Below the pieces are notes generated by a model that was given only the letters and a program-made list of their open reading frames with translations, was not told the origin of the DNA and made no database searches. A stretch of 64,000 nucleotides of DNA from NCBI GenBank assembly GCA_016713535.1, contig JADJOY010000007.1, positions 124,001-188,000 on the forward strand, given 5' to 3'. Numbering within the stretch: the stretch's first letter is position 1; each line of letters opens with the position of its first letter. Origin of the DNA: JADJOY01 sp016713535 [NCBI: Deltaproteobacteria bacterium] (GTDB taxonomy: Bacteria > JADJOY01). A program made the translations under genes and the position numbers. Below, piece by piece: positions 1 through 12,905 of the stretch.

Positions 1-783
1 CCAGCCGACCTGCCCGGACCACCTGGCGCCGAAGCGCTCGCGTCCTTGCGCGAGGCCCGGCGGCTGGTGCTGCTGCTCGACTACGACGGGACGCTGGTTC
101 CATTCGCGTCTCGCCCCGAGCTCGCCGGCCCGGATCCGGCGCTGCTCGACCTGCTGACGGCCCTGACGGCGCGCCCGGCGACCGAGGTGCACATCGTGAG
201 CGGGCGGACCCGCGAGAGCTTGTCCGGATGGTTCGGACAGCTCGCGGCCCACCTCCACGCCGAGCACGGCCTCGCGTCGCGCTCGGCCGACGGTACGCGC
301 TGGCGCTCGCTGGCCCTTCCCGACCTGAGCTGGCGGGAGCGTGTCGCGCCGATCCTCGCCCAGTTCGCGGAACGCACGCCGGGTGCGTTCGTCGAGCGCA
401 AGGGTGCCGGGCTGGCCTGGCACTGGCGTGTCGCGGATCCGGAATTCGCCGCACACCAGGCGGACGAGCTGCGGCTCCACCTCTCGGAGCTGCTCTCCTC
501 CAGCCCTGCCGCCGTACTGGTCGGTGACAAGGTCATCGAGGTGCGCCCGGTCGGCGTCAGCAAGGGACAGATCGTGGGTCCCATCGCCGAACGCGTCCCC
601 GAGGGAACCGCGTGGGTCGCGATCGGCGACGACACCACCGACGAGGAGCTGTTCGCGGCGCTGCCCGAGGGTGGGATCGCGATCCACGTCGGCTCGAGAC
701 CGAGCCGCGCTCGCTACCGGCTGAGCGACGTCGCCGCGGTGCGGGCCCTGCTCGCGAGCCTCGTCCCGACCGTCCCGACCTGA
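1..783 (+). CDS. otsB: Trehalose-6-phosphate phosphatase domain (5' partial)
   Basis: HAD-superfamily phosphatase that removes phosphate from trehalose-6-phosphate to give trehalose in the cytoplasm. HAD motif I (LLLDYDGTLVPF, bases about 70-105) carries the nucleophile Asp and its acid/base Asp. IVSGRTRESL follows, and the acidic metal-binding motif IGDDTTDEELF lies at about 622-654. The frame is open to base 1 with no stop. The only start before motif I is TTG at 46, so this is either a short stand-alone OtsB or, more likely, the C-terminal half of an OtsA-OtsB fusion whose synthase part lies left of the window. It converges on the glucanotransferase gene with only 21 bp between them. Confidence 0.88.
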   Translation, partial: PADLPGPPGAEALASLREARRLVLLLDYDGTLVPFASRPELAGPDPALLDLLTALTARPATEVHIVSGRTRESLSGWFGQLAAHLHAEHGLASRSADGTRWRSLALPDLSWRERVAPILAQFAERTPGAFVERKGAGLAWHWRVADPEFAAHQADELRLHLSELLSSSPAAVLVGDKVIEVRPVGVSKGQIVGPIAERVPEGTAWVAIGDDTTDEELFAALPEGGIAIHVGSRPSRARYRLSDVAAVRALLASLVPTVPT

Positions 784-791
784 CCTCGCGC

Positions 792-806
792 GAGCGTCAC
801 ACGCTC
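792..806. terminator. Short hairpin between convergent otsB and malQ
   Basis: GAGCGT and ACGCTC form a 6-bp stem around CAC between two convergent stop codons. It has no T-tract, so a terminator role is inferred from position only. Confidence 0.35.
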
Positions 807-2747
807 ATCGGCCCCCGCCGGGGAACCGCAGGCTCGCGTGCGAGGCGGACTCGAGTGCCCCGACGAGCGCGCGCGCCTCGGGGTCGGCGTCGGTGCCGCG
901 CATCCGCAGCGCCAGGCTGAGCGCGAACGGCAGATCGAGCGCGAGCCCCGCACGGCAGCGTTCGCGATGGCGCTCCGCGAAGTCGTGCGTCAGCCTGAGT
1001 GACCAGTTGCGCTCGGACACGGTGCCGGGGGTGTTGTAGGGCTCGCGCGCGCCGAAGAGATCGGTCCAGAAGAGCATCACGTTGCGCGCCGGGCTCGCGA
1101 GCAGCGAGGCGAAGAGCGCGTGCACCAGCGCACCGTCCGCCCGCGCGAGCCACACCGCGACCCGCGTCCGGTGCGCCGGCGCGAGCGCCAGCCGCGCCGA
1201 CAGGTCCGCGACCCACGGATCGCGGCGATCCGGAACGCTCCACTGCTCCACGGCGTTCCAGATCGGCGGCGTGTCGTGGTTGCCCAGCATCACCCAGTCC
1301 TCGGGATGCGCGTTCGCCACGTGGTAGACGTCGCCGGGGTCGCGGGGATCGGCCTTCTGTAACACCCGAAAGCGCCCCAGCCCGTGCCGGGCGAGCACCC
1401 GCGCCAGCGGGTGCGGCAGCGTGCTCAGCACCTCGCACACCAGGCTCGACGGCGCCCGTCCGTGCTCGCGCGCCACGGCCACGAGCGCGTCGAAGATCCC
1501 GGCAAAGCGCTCGATCTGTCGCCCGGAGAGCGCCACCACCCAGTCGTCGGCGAAGCGCGCCCTCGCCGGATCGGGGTTGAGATCGCCGCGCGCCACGCGG
1601 GCGAAGCGCGCCAGCGCCGGATGGTCGGGAAGATCGGGCGACTCGAAGAGCCGCGCGCCGTGCCGCACCGCGTGCAGCGCGTCTGGGTCGGCGGCGCGAT
1701 ACACCCACGGGCACACGTAGCCGTGGGGATGATCGATGCGCACGCCGTCGTGCTCGCCGAGCATCTTGCGGAACCGCGCGGTGAGCCAGGCGAGCGCGCC
1801 GCCGCCGCTCGCCCCTTCGTCGCCGACCTGATCGGGATCGAGCACCGGGTAGTTCCACGGCTGCCCGGCGGGAGTGGTGCGGCTCGGCGGTGCCCCGAGC
1901 CGGTAGCCGTCGAGGAGCTGCCGCCGCGCGGCCCACTCGTCACGCGGCGAGAAGCCGATCTGAAGATCGCCGAAGAGCGCGAGCCCGAGCGATCGCGCAT
2001 GACGACGAACCGCCGCGTGCGTCTCGTGGACGAGCCACTGGCCGAAGGCGAAGCGGGCGAAGGCACCACCGTGAAGCACCTCGAGCGCGGCGCGGCGGCA
2101 CACGGCCGCCTCTTCGCCCCCGGGCGGCGGCGCATGGAGCGTCCGATCCACCTCGGCCTCGGGGGTGCCTCCCCAGCTCGTCCAGTCCTCGCCGTGGTGG
2201 ATCCGGCGCAGCCACTCGAAGTGAGCGTCGCGGGTGAGCCACTCGCCCTGTGCACTCAGCCAGCGCTCGAACGGAGCGCGCTCGGCGGGCGGAGCGCGAA
2301 CGAACGTCAGGTACGCCTCGTCCAGGAGCCGATCCATCGCCGCGTGAGCGTGGCGGTGCTGGGTGCGCTCGGCCGGGCCGTGCGGACGGCTGGCGATCGC
2401 GGCGTCACGACTTTCGTGGCGGACCGAGCGCGCCAGCGTGACGGCACCGTCGTCGTCGCCGGGGGAGCCCAGCAGCGGGATCGAGAGCGTATCGCGGGAG
2501 AACTGCGCGCCGTCGTAGGGCGAGGCGTTGCCCTCGGCGAGCAAGCCGCGCGGCCCGAGCTGCAGGCCCGTGAAGCCGCTCGCGTGGGCGAGCTCGAGCA
2601 CGCGCCGGCCGGCGCGAGTGGCCGGCGACCCACGCCCGACGTCCTCGTCGGGATCGCACGGGAAGCTCGCGTCATGGATGCCGAGCAACAGCCGCTCGAC
2701 GCCCAGGTGCGCCCGAGCAGCGGAGATCGGGTCGTGGCAGGCGTCGC

Positions 2748-2751
<4 letters not shown>
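805..2751 (-). CDS. malQ: 4-alpha-glucanotransferase (amylomaltase, GH77)
   Basis: Transfers alpha-1,4-glucan segments between maltodextrins and releases glucose. The 648-residue product has GH77 hallmarks: GVRIDHPHGY with the probable nucleophile Asp340, CEVLSTLP where the family has its acid/base Glu loop, LGNHDTPPIW for the third catalytic Asp, and an NTPGTVSERNW segment typical of MalQ. The start is a GTG that overlaps the stop of the upstream trehalose synthase by 4 bp (GTGA), so the pair is translationally coupled. The frame is open further upstream, but that part lies inside the neighbour and looks non-coding. The context suggests channelling of maltose derived from trehalose into glucan. 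The sequence is rather divergent for MalQ, but the motifs are clear. Confidence 0.85.
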
Positions 2752-6164
<3,413 letters not shown>

Positions 6165-6447
6165 GAGGAGCCGAGGGGGGTCATCCGGGCGCCGCGCGCG
6201 GCCGGATGGGGGGGCGTGCGCGGGAGCTCCGGGCGCGACGATCGTATGGGATTCTATCGTTCCCCTACCCCGCTCGATACGGACGCGGACACCGCGGCCA
6301 CGACGAGGTCGGTGACCTGCACCGGGATCGGGAGCGCGACGCTCACGGTCCACCCTCGCCGGATCGCCGCGCGAGCGCCGAGTGGCGCACGAGGCGAGAA
6401 CCGGCTACTCGGGCGGTCTCGCCGAGCGAGCGAAGGCGCCGACCCGC

Positions 6448-8574
6448 TCAATGGCCATCTCCGACGAACACCGGGTCGTCGGCGTCGACCCCGTCGGCCG
6501 GGGTGATTCGCCTGGTCTCGAGCGTGACGAGGTCGAGCGCGTGCAGGTCGGCCTCGCCCTCTTCGGTGCGCTGGACGATCAAGGCGCGGCTGCCGGCCCA
6601 GGTCGGCGAGTCGCCCGCGGTCGCGACGCGCCGCTCGCTGCCGGCCCACAGGTCGGCGACCCAGATCCCCGAGTCGGATGCGAAGGCGAGCATCGACCCG
6701 TCGGGCGAGAACGCAAGGTCGCGGGCTCCGAGATGCGCGGACACGACCGTCACCAGCGATCCGTCGAGCTCCTGGACGACGACCGCCCCGTCGTGCGCTC
6801 GCGCGATGCGCCCGCCGGCCCGGTCGAACGTGACGTCGTCGGCGGGACCGAGGCCCTCGCCGAATCCACAGCCCTGGCCAGCGGACACCTCGGCGACCAC
6901 CGCCTGGGTCTGGCTGCCCGATCGGTTGCTGACGAAGGCGAAGCGGCGCGCGCCGCCATCGAGGGACGCGGCCCGGTCGAAGCTGACCCCGCTCCCGGGA
7001 TCGACCGTCAGCCGCCGGAGGGAACCGTCGAGGCGGTCGAGGAGATGGATCCCGCGGCGCTCGCCAGGCGCGCGGCCCGTCGCGTCGAAGGCGATCCACC
7101 TTCCATCGGACGACGCCGACGGACGGCGCGGGTCGAGGAGGACGGGCCCGGTGAGCGCCCCCGGCTCGCCCACGGCCACCAGCGACTCGTCGAGCGGAAG
7201 GAAGGTCAGCCGGCTGCCGACGCCGGGGATCGACTCCGCGTACACGACACCCGGCGCGAGCTGGCGGTTGTCGCGATCGAGGTCGTCCGCGGCGACGTCC
7301 ACCGAGAACCTCACATCCATCGTCGATCCCGGCTCGGCCTCGGTCGCCAGGAATACGTTGACCGTCTCGTTCGCCTCCGGGTTGATCGAAGCGAGATCCG
7401 CGGCGACCTGCGCCCGCTCGACGCTCACCGCCGTGCGCGGCGGACGATCGAGGGTGATGATCAGATCGGCGCGGTCGCGATACGGAATCCCCGGGTGGTA
7501 AGAGAAGTACGTGCCCGCCCGCACGTGCTGGCTCTGGTCGAGGATCAGCCGGCCCGAGGGCGGCAGGTCCTCGATCAAGCGACGCCGCTCGACCGCGTGT
7601 GCGCCCAGTGGCGGCACCAGCAGGTCGTGGATGACGTGTCCGTCCGGAAGGACGACGGACGCGGTCTGGACGTCGTGGAAGGCTGCGATGCCTCCCTGGG
7701 GCGGCGGCTCCCCGCATTCGTCGAGCAGGCCGTGCAGCGTGGGGCCACGCAGCGCGTTGCCGCCCACGAATCCGAGCCGCGCTCGCACCCGGGCCCGCAG
7801 GGCCACGCGAAACGCCAGCGTCGGCGCTTCGCGGGCGGCGTCCCACCGCAGGGTGCACTCGACCGCGGCCAGCGCAGCCTCGGAGTCGACCAGGTACGTC
7901 AGCTCGATCGTGTCGGCATCCAGCTCGCGCAGCACGACGTCCTCGACGTGCTGCGCATAGTCGCCGTCACCGAAGGGCTCGCCGATGATCCCGGTGCGCA
8001 GCGTGGTCCCGAGCAGCTTGGGCGCCGAGGCGCCCCCCACCACCATGAAGCCGTCGGCGGTGAACACCACGGTCACGGGGAACTCACCCGACGCGGCCGG
8101 GTGAAGGAACCACAGCCGGTTGATGGACTTGCCGAGGCGGAAGTGGTCGTCCACCTCCTCCATGGGGATCGACGTCTCGGTGGGGTCGAAGTCCGTCGGA
8201 GCCGGCGCCGCGAGCTCGTCGCCGACGCGGATCGAGGGGAAGCAGTGAAAGGGCCTGCCGCCGATCCGGGCCTCCACCGACCAGCCCTCCGCGCGATCGA
8301 GCAGCTTGCTGCCACGCAAGCGGTTCAGATCGACGTAGCTCTGGCGGTCGAGCGCGGTCTCGCTCGCCGCGCAGTGGTGCGGGGTCCAGACCTGCGTCGC
8401 TCGCGCCGCGAGGCCCTCGCGAAGGCGAGCAAACGCAACGCCCGGGGCGAGCGTAGGGTGCGAATCGGAGGCAGCGTGGGCGTTCGTGCCCGCCACGATC
8501 GCCAGCCACGCCAGCCCGCGCGCGGCGCGCACCACTGCGCCCCGCCTCCGCGGCGGGCAGGTGGGGCGGGTCAT
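6448..8574 (-). CDS. Exported TolB-like beta-propeller protein
   Basis: A 708-residue protein of unknown function with an N-terminal signal peptide (hydrophobic GLAWLAIVAG, cleavage likely after AHA near residue 35). The middle has no family I recognise. The C-terminal 250 residues show PD40/TolB-type strands such as SASSDGRWIAFDA, RRFAFVSNRSG and LAFSPDGSMLAFASDSGIW, which build a beta-propeller usually found in periplasmic proteins. The ATG at 8574 overlaps the stop of a possible 28-codon membrane peptide (ATGA). The 283 bp between this gene's stop and the treS start hold no gene. In them, ACGAT and ATCGT lie as inverted repeats around 6240-6262, possibly part of the treS promoter. Confidence 0.7.
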   Translation of the reverse strand: MTRPTCPPRRRGAVVRAARGLAWLAIVAGTNAHAASDSHPTLAPGVAFARLREGLAARATQVWTPHHCAASETALDRQSYVDLNRLRGSKLLDRAEGWSVEARIGGRPFHCFPSIRVGDELAAPAPTDFDPTETSIPMEEVDDHFRLGKSINRLWFLHPAASGEFPVTVVFTADGFMVVGGASAPKLLGTTLRTGIIGEPFGDGDYAQHVEDVVLRELDADTIELTYLVDSEAALAAVECTLRWDAAREAPTLAFRVALRARVRARLGFVGGNALRGPTLHGLLDECGEPPPQGGIAAFHDVQTASVVLPDGHVIHDLLVPPLGAHAVERRRLIEDLPPSGRLILDQSQHVRAGTYFSYHPGIPYRDRADLIITLDRPPRTAVSVERAQVAADLASINPEANETVNVFLATEAEPGSTMDVRFSVDVAADDLDRDNRQLAPGVVYAESIPGVGSRLTFLPLDESLVAVGEPGALTGPVLLDPRRPSASSDGRWIAFDATGRAPGERRGIHLLDRLDGSLRRLTVDPGSGVSFDRAASLDGGARRFAFVSNRSGSQTQAVVAEVSAGQGCGFGEGLGPADDVTFDRAGGRIARAHDGAVVVQELDGSLVTVVSAHLGARDLAFSPDGSMLAFASDSGIWVADLWAGSERRVATAGDSPTWAGSRALIVQRTEEGEADLHALDLVTLETRRITPADGVDADDPVFVGDGH

Positions 8575-8657
8575 CCGACGGCACCCGTGGCGATGGCGCG
8601 GGCGTAGAGCCACGCCACCGCGAACGCGTACACGGCGATCATGAACAGGCTGGTCAT
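8571..8657 (-). CDS. Possible 28-residue single-span membrane peptide
   Basis: A short frame beginning with ATG at 8657 encodes about 28 residues. They are mostly one hydrophobic helix (SLFMIAVYAFAVAWLYA) with a short polar tail. Its TGA overlaps the ATG of the downstream propeller gene by 4 bp, the arrangement of translational coupling seen repeatedly in this window. No family is recognised, and the reading frame could be open by chance at this GC content. The remaining 259 bp up to the next gene show nothing else. Confidence 0.3.
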   Translation of the reverse strand: MTSLFMIAVYAFAVAWLYARAIATGAVG

Positions 8658-8916
8658 CGGGCATGCACCGGTCGCGCCGCGAGCGGCGACGACGGAAGGC
8701 GGCCCGACCTCCCGGAAGTCCTGCGACGGCGAATCCGCGTCGCACCCTTTGAGCTCGCCGGTCCGCCACGACCGGCTGGCGATCACGCGGAGAACCTACC
8801 GGCGCCCGATTCGCCCCGTCAACGCAACGCGCCTGGGCGCCGCCGCGCACAGCAGCGCCGGTTCGTCCGCAACCGCCGGCACCGAATCGGCACGCCTGTC
8901 GACCGGAAGGCCATGC

Positions 8917-9987
8917 TCATCTCTGCAGCGCCAGGATCGCATCGACCGCGCGATCGGAGCCGTCGACGCGCTCGGGGAAGCGCTCGGGCATCGCGAGGAT
9001 CCTCTCCAGCGCCTCCGCGATGCCGCGGGGCTCGAGCTGCTCGGGCGGGATCTCGAGCGAGGTCAGCTCGCGTTCCAGCCACTCCACCATCGGTGGCGTC
9101 TCGGGGAAGTCCGCGCGAGCCGCGTACAGGAACCGCGTGCGGTTCCCGGCGGCCTCGGCGATGGTGCCGTAGCCGGGCTTCGAGAACACCACGTCGCAGC
9201 CCGCCACCAGGCTCGGGTACGCGACGTCGGGGACGTAGGAGGCGTCGTCGCGGGACGCGAGCGGCGGCAGCGGCGGTGCGGTGATCCACCGCACTCCCGC
9301 GATCCGTGGCAAGCGGCGCTCGAGGCCGGCGAGGCCGAAGCCGCCGAACGAGAGCAGCACCAGCTTCTCCCCGGGCCTCTCCACGGCCGCTCGCCACGCG
9401 CGCGCGTCGCCGGTGGCGAGCCGGGACACGATCCCGATCTCGCGCACCGCGGGAAACCCGACCAGCTCCGGCCCCGGGGTCATGCGCAACGCGAGCGGCG
9501 TGACCGCGTGCGCGGCACGTGCCAGCTCGCTCCACGGCGCGAAGCGCGCGTCGCTCGCGGCGTAGTGACCGTAGATGAAGGCCCAGTCGAAGTTCGTCGA
9601 GGCGAGCCGCGGCAGCCCGAGCTCGGCCGCCGCGCGCAGCGCCGCTGGCGGCACGTCGGCCACCACCCGGTCGGCTCCGCTCGCGCGTAGCTTGTGCACC
9701 AGCTCGGGTACCGGGCCCGCGCCGCGCCACAAGGCGTCGAGGAGGCCGAGGGTGGCGTCGAGGTCGTGGGTGATGCCGTCGGCCTGCGCGACGCCCACGT
9801 CCATCTTCACCGGCTCGATGTTCCAGCGCTCCGACTCGCCCAGGAAGCCCGCGAAGATCGCGCGCGGGATCCTCGACCAGAAGGTCACGCGCGCGCGCGG
9901 CTCGCGCTCGAGGAGGCGCTTCGCCACCGCCATCTGGCGGGCGCCGTGGCCGTAGCCGTGGTCGGTGATCGCGAACAGCACGTGCAT
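8917..9987 (-). CDS. GT-B fold glycosyltransferase-like protein
   Basis: A 356-residue soluble protein. The N-terminus MHVLFAITDHGYGHGARQ is a beta-strand and glycine loop seen in MurG/UDP-glycosyltransferase-like proteins and in the N-terminal part of L-arabinokinases. The C-terminal half has LVLLSFGGFG and a donor-binding-like stretch, YPSLVAGCDVVFSKPGYGTIAEA, which matches the GT28-type nucleotide-sugar signature in spirit. The donor and acceptor are unknown. The ATG at 9987 was chosen because the product then starts directly at the first strand. It is divergent from the flavin monooxygenase gene with 93 bp between them. Confidence 0.7.
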   Translation of the reverse strand: MHVLFAITDHGYGHGARQMAVAKRLLEREPRARVTFWSRIPRAIFAGFLGESERWNIEPVKMDVGVAQADGITHDLDATLGLLDALWRGAGPVPELVHKLRASGADRVVADVPPAALRAAAELGLPRLASTNFDWAFIYGHYAASDARFAPWSELARAAHAVTPLALRMTPGPELVGFPAVREIGIVSRLATGDARAWRAAVERPGEKLVLLSFGGFGLAGLERRLPRIAGVRWITAPPLPPLASRDDASYVPDVAYPSLVAGCDVVFSKPGYGTIAEAAGNRTRFLYAARADFPETPPMVEWLERELTSLEIPPEQLEPRGIAEALERILAMPERFPERVDGSDRAVDAILALQR

Positions 9988-10080
9988 GGAATCCCCCGGA
10001 CCGCCTGCGCGGCGGCGCGAGCGTGTCACGAGCGCGGTGGCTCGTCACCCGGATCGCGGCGATGTGGCAATCTCGTCGTC

Positions 10081-11577
10081 ATGGAACGCATTCGTACGGT
10101 TGCGGTGATCGGCGCGGGGTCGAGCGGCATCACCGGCGCCAAGTGCGCCATCGACGAAGGGCTCGAGCCCACGGTCTTCGAGCAGTCCGCCGAGATCGGC
10201 GGGAACTGGGTGTATCGGCCCGAGGAGTCGCACTCGAGCTGCTATCGCTCGCTCTACATCAACACCTCGCGGGAGATCATGGCGTATTCGGACTTCCCGA
10301 TGTCCGAGACGCTCCCCGACTACCCGCACAACACCCACATCGTCCGCTACTTCGAGGACTACGTGGAGCGGTTCCGGCTGCGCGAGCGCATCCGCTTCCT
10401 CCACACCGTGACGCGCGTGACCTCGAGCGGCGCGCGCTGGGACGTGACCACGACGCGCCCCGACGGCACGTCGGCCACGAGGACCTTCGACGCGCTGATG
10501 GTGGCGAACGGCCACCACTGGTCGCCGCGCTGGCCACGCCCCGCCTACCCCGGCGCCGACACGTTCCGCGGCCGCCAGATCCACAGCCACTCCTACAAGG
10601 AGCCGAGCGTTCTCGCGGGGCGGCGCGTGGTCGTCGTCGGCATCGGCAACAGCGCCGTCGACATCGCCGTCGAGGCCTCGCACGTCGCCGAATCCGTCCA
10701 CCTGAGCACCCGCAGCGGCGCGTGGGTGGTGCCGAAGTACTTCTTCGGCAAGCCCCTCGACCATCTGGCGATCACGCGCCTCGGCGCCAAGGTGCCGCTC
10801 GAGATGACCGGCCAGATCGCGCGCAAGCGGCTCGCGAAGTTCCAGGGCGCGCTCGGGAGCTGGGGGCTGCCTCAGCCCAGGTTCGGGCCCCATCAGGCGC
10901 ACCCCACGATCTCGAACGAGCTCCTCGGGCGGATCGGCCACGGCGCGGTGGTGATCGAGCCGAACGTGGCGCGGCTCGAGCCCGAGCACGTGGTGTTCGA
11001 CGACGGCTCGCGGGTTGCCGCGGACCTCGTGATCTGGTGCACGGGCTACGACCTGCGCTTCCCGTTCTTCGACGAGGCGCTGGTGCGCGTCGAGGACAAC
11101 CGCCTCGATCTCTACAAGCGCGTGTTCCATCCCGACCTCGGCGCGAGCGTCGCGTTCCTGGGCCTGGTGCAGCCGCTCGGCGCGATCATGCCGATCGCCG
11201 AGATGCAGGCGCGCTGGGCGGCGCGGGTGTGGACCGGAGACGCGCGGCTCCCCGACCGCGACGGGATGCGCGCCGACATCGCGCGCATGCACGACGCCGT
11301 GGCGCGCCGCTACACCCCATCCGCGCGGCACACCATCCAGGTCGACTTCTTCGCCTACATGGACGAGCTCGCCGACGAGATCGGCGTGCGCCCGCGGGTG
11401 TGGAAGCACCCGAAGCTGTGGGCGGCGCTGATGCTCGGTCCGGCCGCGCCCGCGCAGTACCGGCTCGAAGGCCCGGGAGCGTGGAGCGGGGCGGCGGACG
11501 CGGTGCTGGCCGCCTTCGCGCGCGGCCTCGGCAAGCGGCCGGCGTCGGGCCGGCCTCTGCCGGGCGCGCACGGATGA
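10081..11577 (+). CDS. Flavin-containing monooxygenase (FMO/BVMO type)
   Basis: A 498-residue FAD- and NADPH-dependent monooxygenase. The FAD Rossmann loop VIGAGSSGITGAKCA is at residues about 7-21, with FEQSAEIGGNW after it. The FMO-type fingerprint FRGRQIHSHSYKEP precedes the NADPH loop VVVVGIGNSAVDIA. LVIWCTGYDLRFPF is the ATG-like motif linking the domains. Such enzymes oxygenate soft nucleophiles or ketones with O2; the substrate cannot be read from the sequence. The frame continues upstream of the ATG, but that part lies under the divergent gene. The gene converges on a lipoprotein gene across a short hairpin. Confidence 0.9.
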   Translation: MERIRTVAVIGAGSSGITGAKCAIDEGLEPTVFEQSAEIGGNWVYRPEESHSSCYRSLYINTSREIMAYSDFPMSETLPDYPHNTHIVRYFEDYVERFRLRERIRFLHTVTRVTSSGARWDVTTTRPDGTSATRTFDALMVANGHHWSPRWPRPAYPGADTFRGRQIHSHSYKEPSVLAGRRVVVVGIGNSAVDIAVEASHVAESVHLSTRSGAWVVPKYFFGKPLDHLAITRLGAKVPLEMTGQIARKRLAKFQGALGSWGLPQPRFGPHQAHPTISNELLGRIGHGAVVIEPNVARLEPEHVVFDDGSRVAADLVIWCTGYDLRFPFFDEALVRVEDNRLDLYKRVFHPDLGASVAFLGLVQPLGAIMPIAEMQARWAARVWTGDARLPDRDGMRADIARMHDAVARRYTPSARHTIQVDFFAYMDELADEIGVRPRVWKHPKLWAALMLGPAAPAQYRLEGPGAWSGAADAVLAAFARGLGKRPASGRPLPGAHG

Positions 11578-11582
11578 ACGGC

Positions 11583-11607
11583 GGGGTCGTCGACGAAGCG
11601 ACGCCCC
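11583..11607. terminator. Hairpin with ACGAAG loop between convergent genes
   Basis: GGGG(T)CGTCG and CGACGCCCC pair around the loop ACGAAG, with one bulged T, exactly between the convergent monooxygenase and lipoprotein genes. Read on the other strand the loop is CTTCGT, as in the hairpins at 51542, 56862, 60655 and 60693. It is probably a bidirectional terminator or structured intergenic element. Confidence 0.55.
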
Positions 11608-11620
11608 CCCACCCGATCGC

Positions 11621-12760
11621 TCAGGATCGAAGCCGGTAAGGACTCTGGAACGCCGGCAGGTAGGGCCCGTCGCCGAGCTCCTTGGCGAGCGCCTGGTGCG
11701 CCGGTGTCGCCGGCAGCTCGCGGCTCCAGTCCGTCCACCCGGCGACGAGCGCGGCGCGGAAGAGCTTCACCGACGCCTCGGTCGGCAGCTTCGCGGCGAC
11801 CTTGCCGGCGCCGTAGCGAAGCGACGCCACCTCGCCCCCCACCGCCTTCGCCGCGGCCGCGGGCTCGGCGAGCGCTTCGAACAGGCAGCCGAGCGCGCGC
11901 TCGCCGTAGCGCGCCACCACCGAATCGGCGAGCGGCGGCACCTCGCCCGAGCCGCCCTGGAGGAACTCGTTCATGACCACCGGCATCGCGAGCAGCGCGA
12001 CGGCCTCGCGGATCGCGCCGTCCGGAAGCCCGGCGTCGGGCAGCGCGACGAGCTTCGTGAACGTCTTGTCCTCGAAGTAGCGGGTCTTCTTCACGACGCT
12101 CCAGCGCGGGTCCGCGTCCGGGCACGGCAGCGGTCGCATCGGCCTGGCGAGCCCGGGATCGGCGTGGAACCGGAAGCGCTGGGCCGCCGGGCTCGGGTAG
12201 AGCGTGACGAGCGCGCGCAGCACGTCGGACTTGGCCGCGTAGCTCGTGTAGCCCCACTTCGCACGCTGAACCTGCTCGGCCGCGGAGCGCAGCATCGCCT
12301 CGGCGTCGCTGCCCCAGCGCTGCCGCGCCTCGATCAGCTCACCGGCGCCGCGGGAGATCTCGTCCGGCCCCTTCTTGAACTCGACGCCATCCGGGCGCTC
12401 GACGATCGACTTCTCGAGGAACTTGTAGACTGCGTCGGGGTCGGGGATCGGCTCGCCGGCGAGCGATCGGGCGGCGGCCTCGACCAGCTTCCCCACCGAC
12501 TCGGCGGTGGCGGGATCGGGGAGCCCGAGGAGCGCCGCCACGTCTGGCTTGGCTGGCTCGGGAGATGGTGTGGGCTCGGGGGCAGCTGCTGGCGCGGGTG
12601 CCGCAGCGCTGGCGACGGTGGCAGCAGGCGCGCTCGCGGCCCCCGGCGGAGCCGCGCCACGGTCACAGCCCGTGAGCCCGGCCGCCAGCGCGAGGATCGC
12701 CACGCCCGTCCCGAGCCCGCGCGTGCGAATCCAGTCGACGACGGCTCGCGATCGATTCAT
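11621..12760 (-). CDS. Putative lipoprotein of unknown function
   Basis: 379 residues. The N-terminus has arginines, a hydrophobic stretch (GVAILALAAGL) and a lipobox LTGC, so it is predicted to be lipidated and held in the cell envelope. An Ala/Pro-rich linker (residues about 32-70) leads to a mainly helical domain with four scattered cysteines and no recognised family. The ATG at 12760 is preceded by a purine-rich AGGGGGG ribosome binding site. It is divergent from the sulfotransferase gene, with a shared 145-bp upstream region. Confidence 0.75.
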   Translation of the reverse strand: MNRSRAVVDWIRTRGLGTGVAILALAAGLTGCDRGAAPPGAASAPAATVASAAAPAPAAAPEPTPSPEPAKPDVAALLGLPDPATAESVGKLVEAAARSLAGEPIPDPDAVYKFLEKSIVERPDGVEFKKGPDEISRGAGELIEARQRWGSDAEAMLRSAAEQVQRAKWGYTSYAAKSDVLRALVTLYPSPAAQRFRFHADPGLARPMRPLPCPDADPRWSVVKKTRYFEDKTFTKLVALPDAGLPDGAIREAVALLAMPVVMNEFLQGGSGEVPPLADSVVARYGERALGCLFEALAEPAAAAKAVGGEVASLRYGAGKVAAKLPTEASVKLFRAALVAGWTDWSRELPATPAHQALAKELGDGPYLPAFQSPYRLRS

Positions 12761-12905
12761 GCGCCCCCCTGGTGAATCCGGCTGGTGTGCCCGGGACACG
12801 GACCCGCGCCCGAGAAACGTGCTAACTCTTTTCGGCGGCGACGGTGCCCGCGGTGGGCTCGTCGGCTCCGGACTTCGCTCTCGTCAGCACAGGAAGAAAC
12901 CGCCG

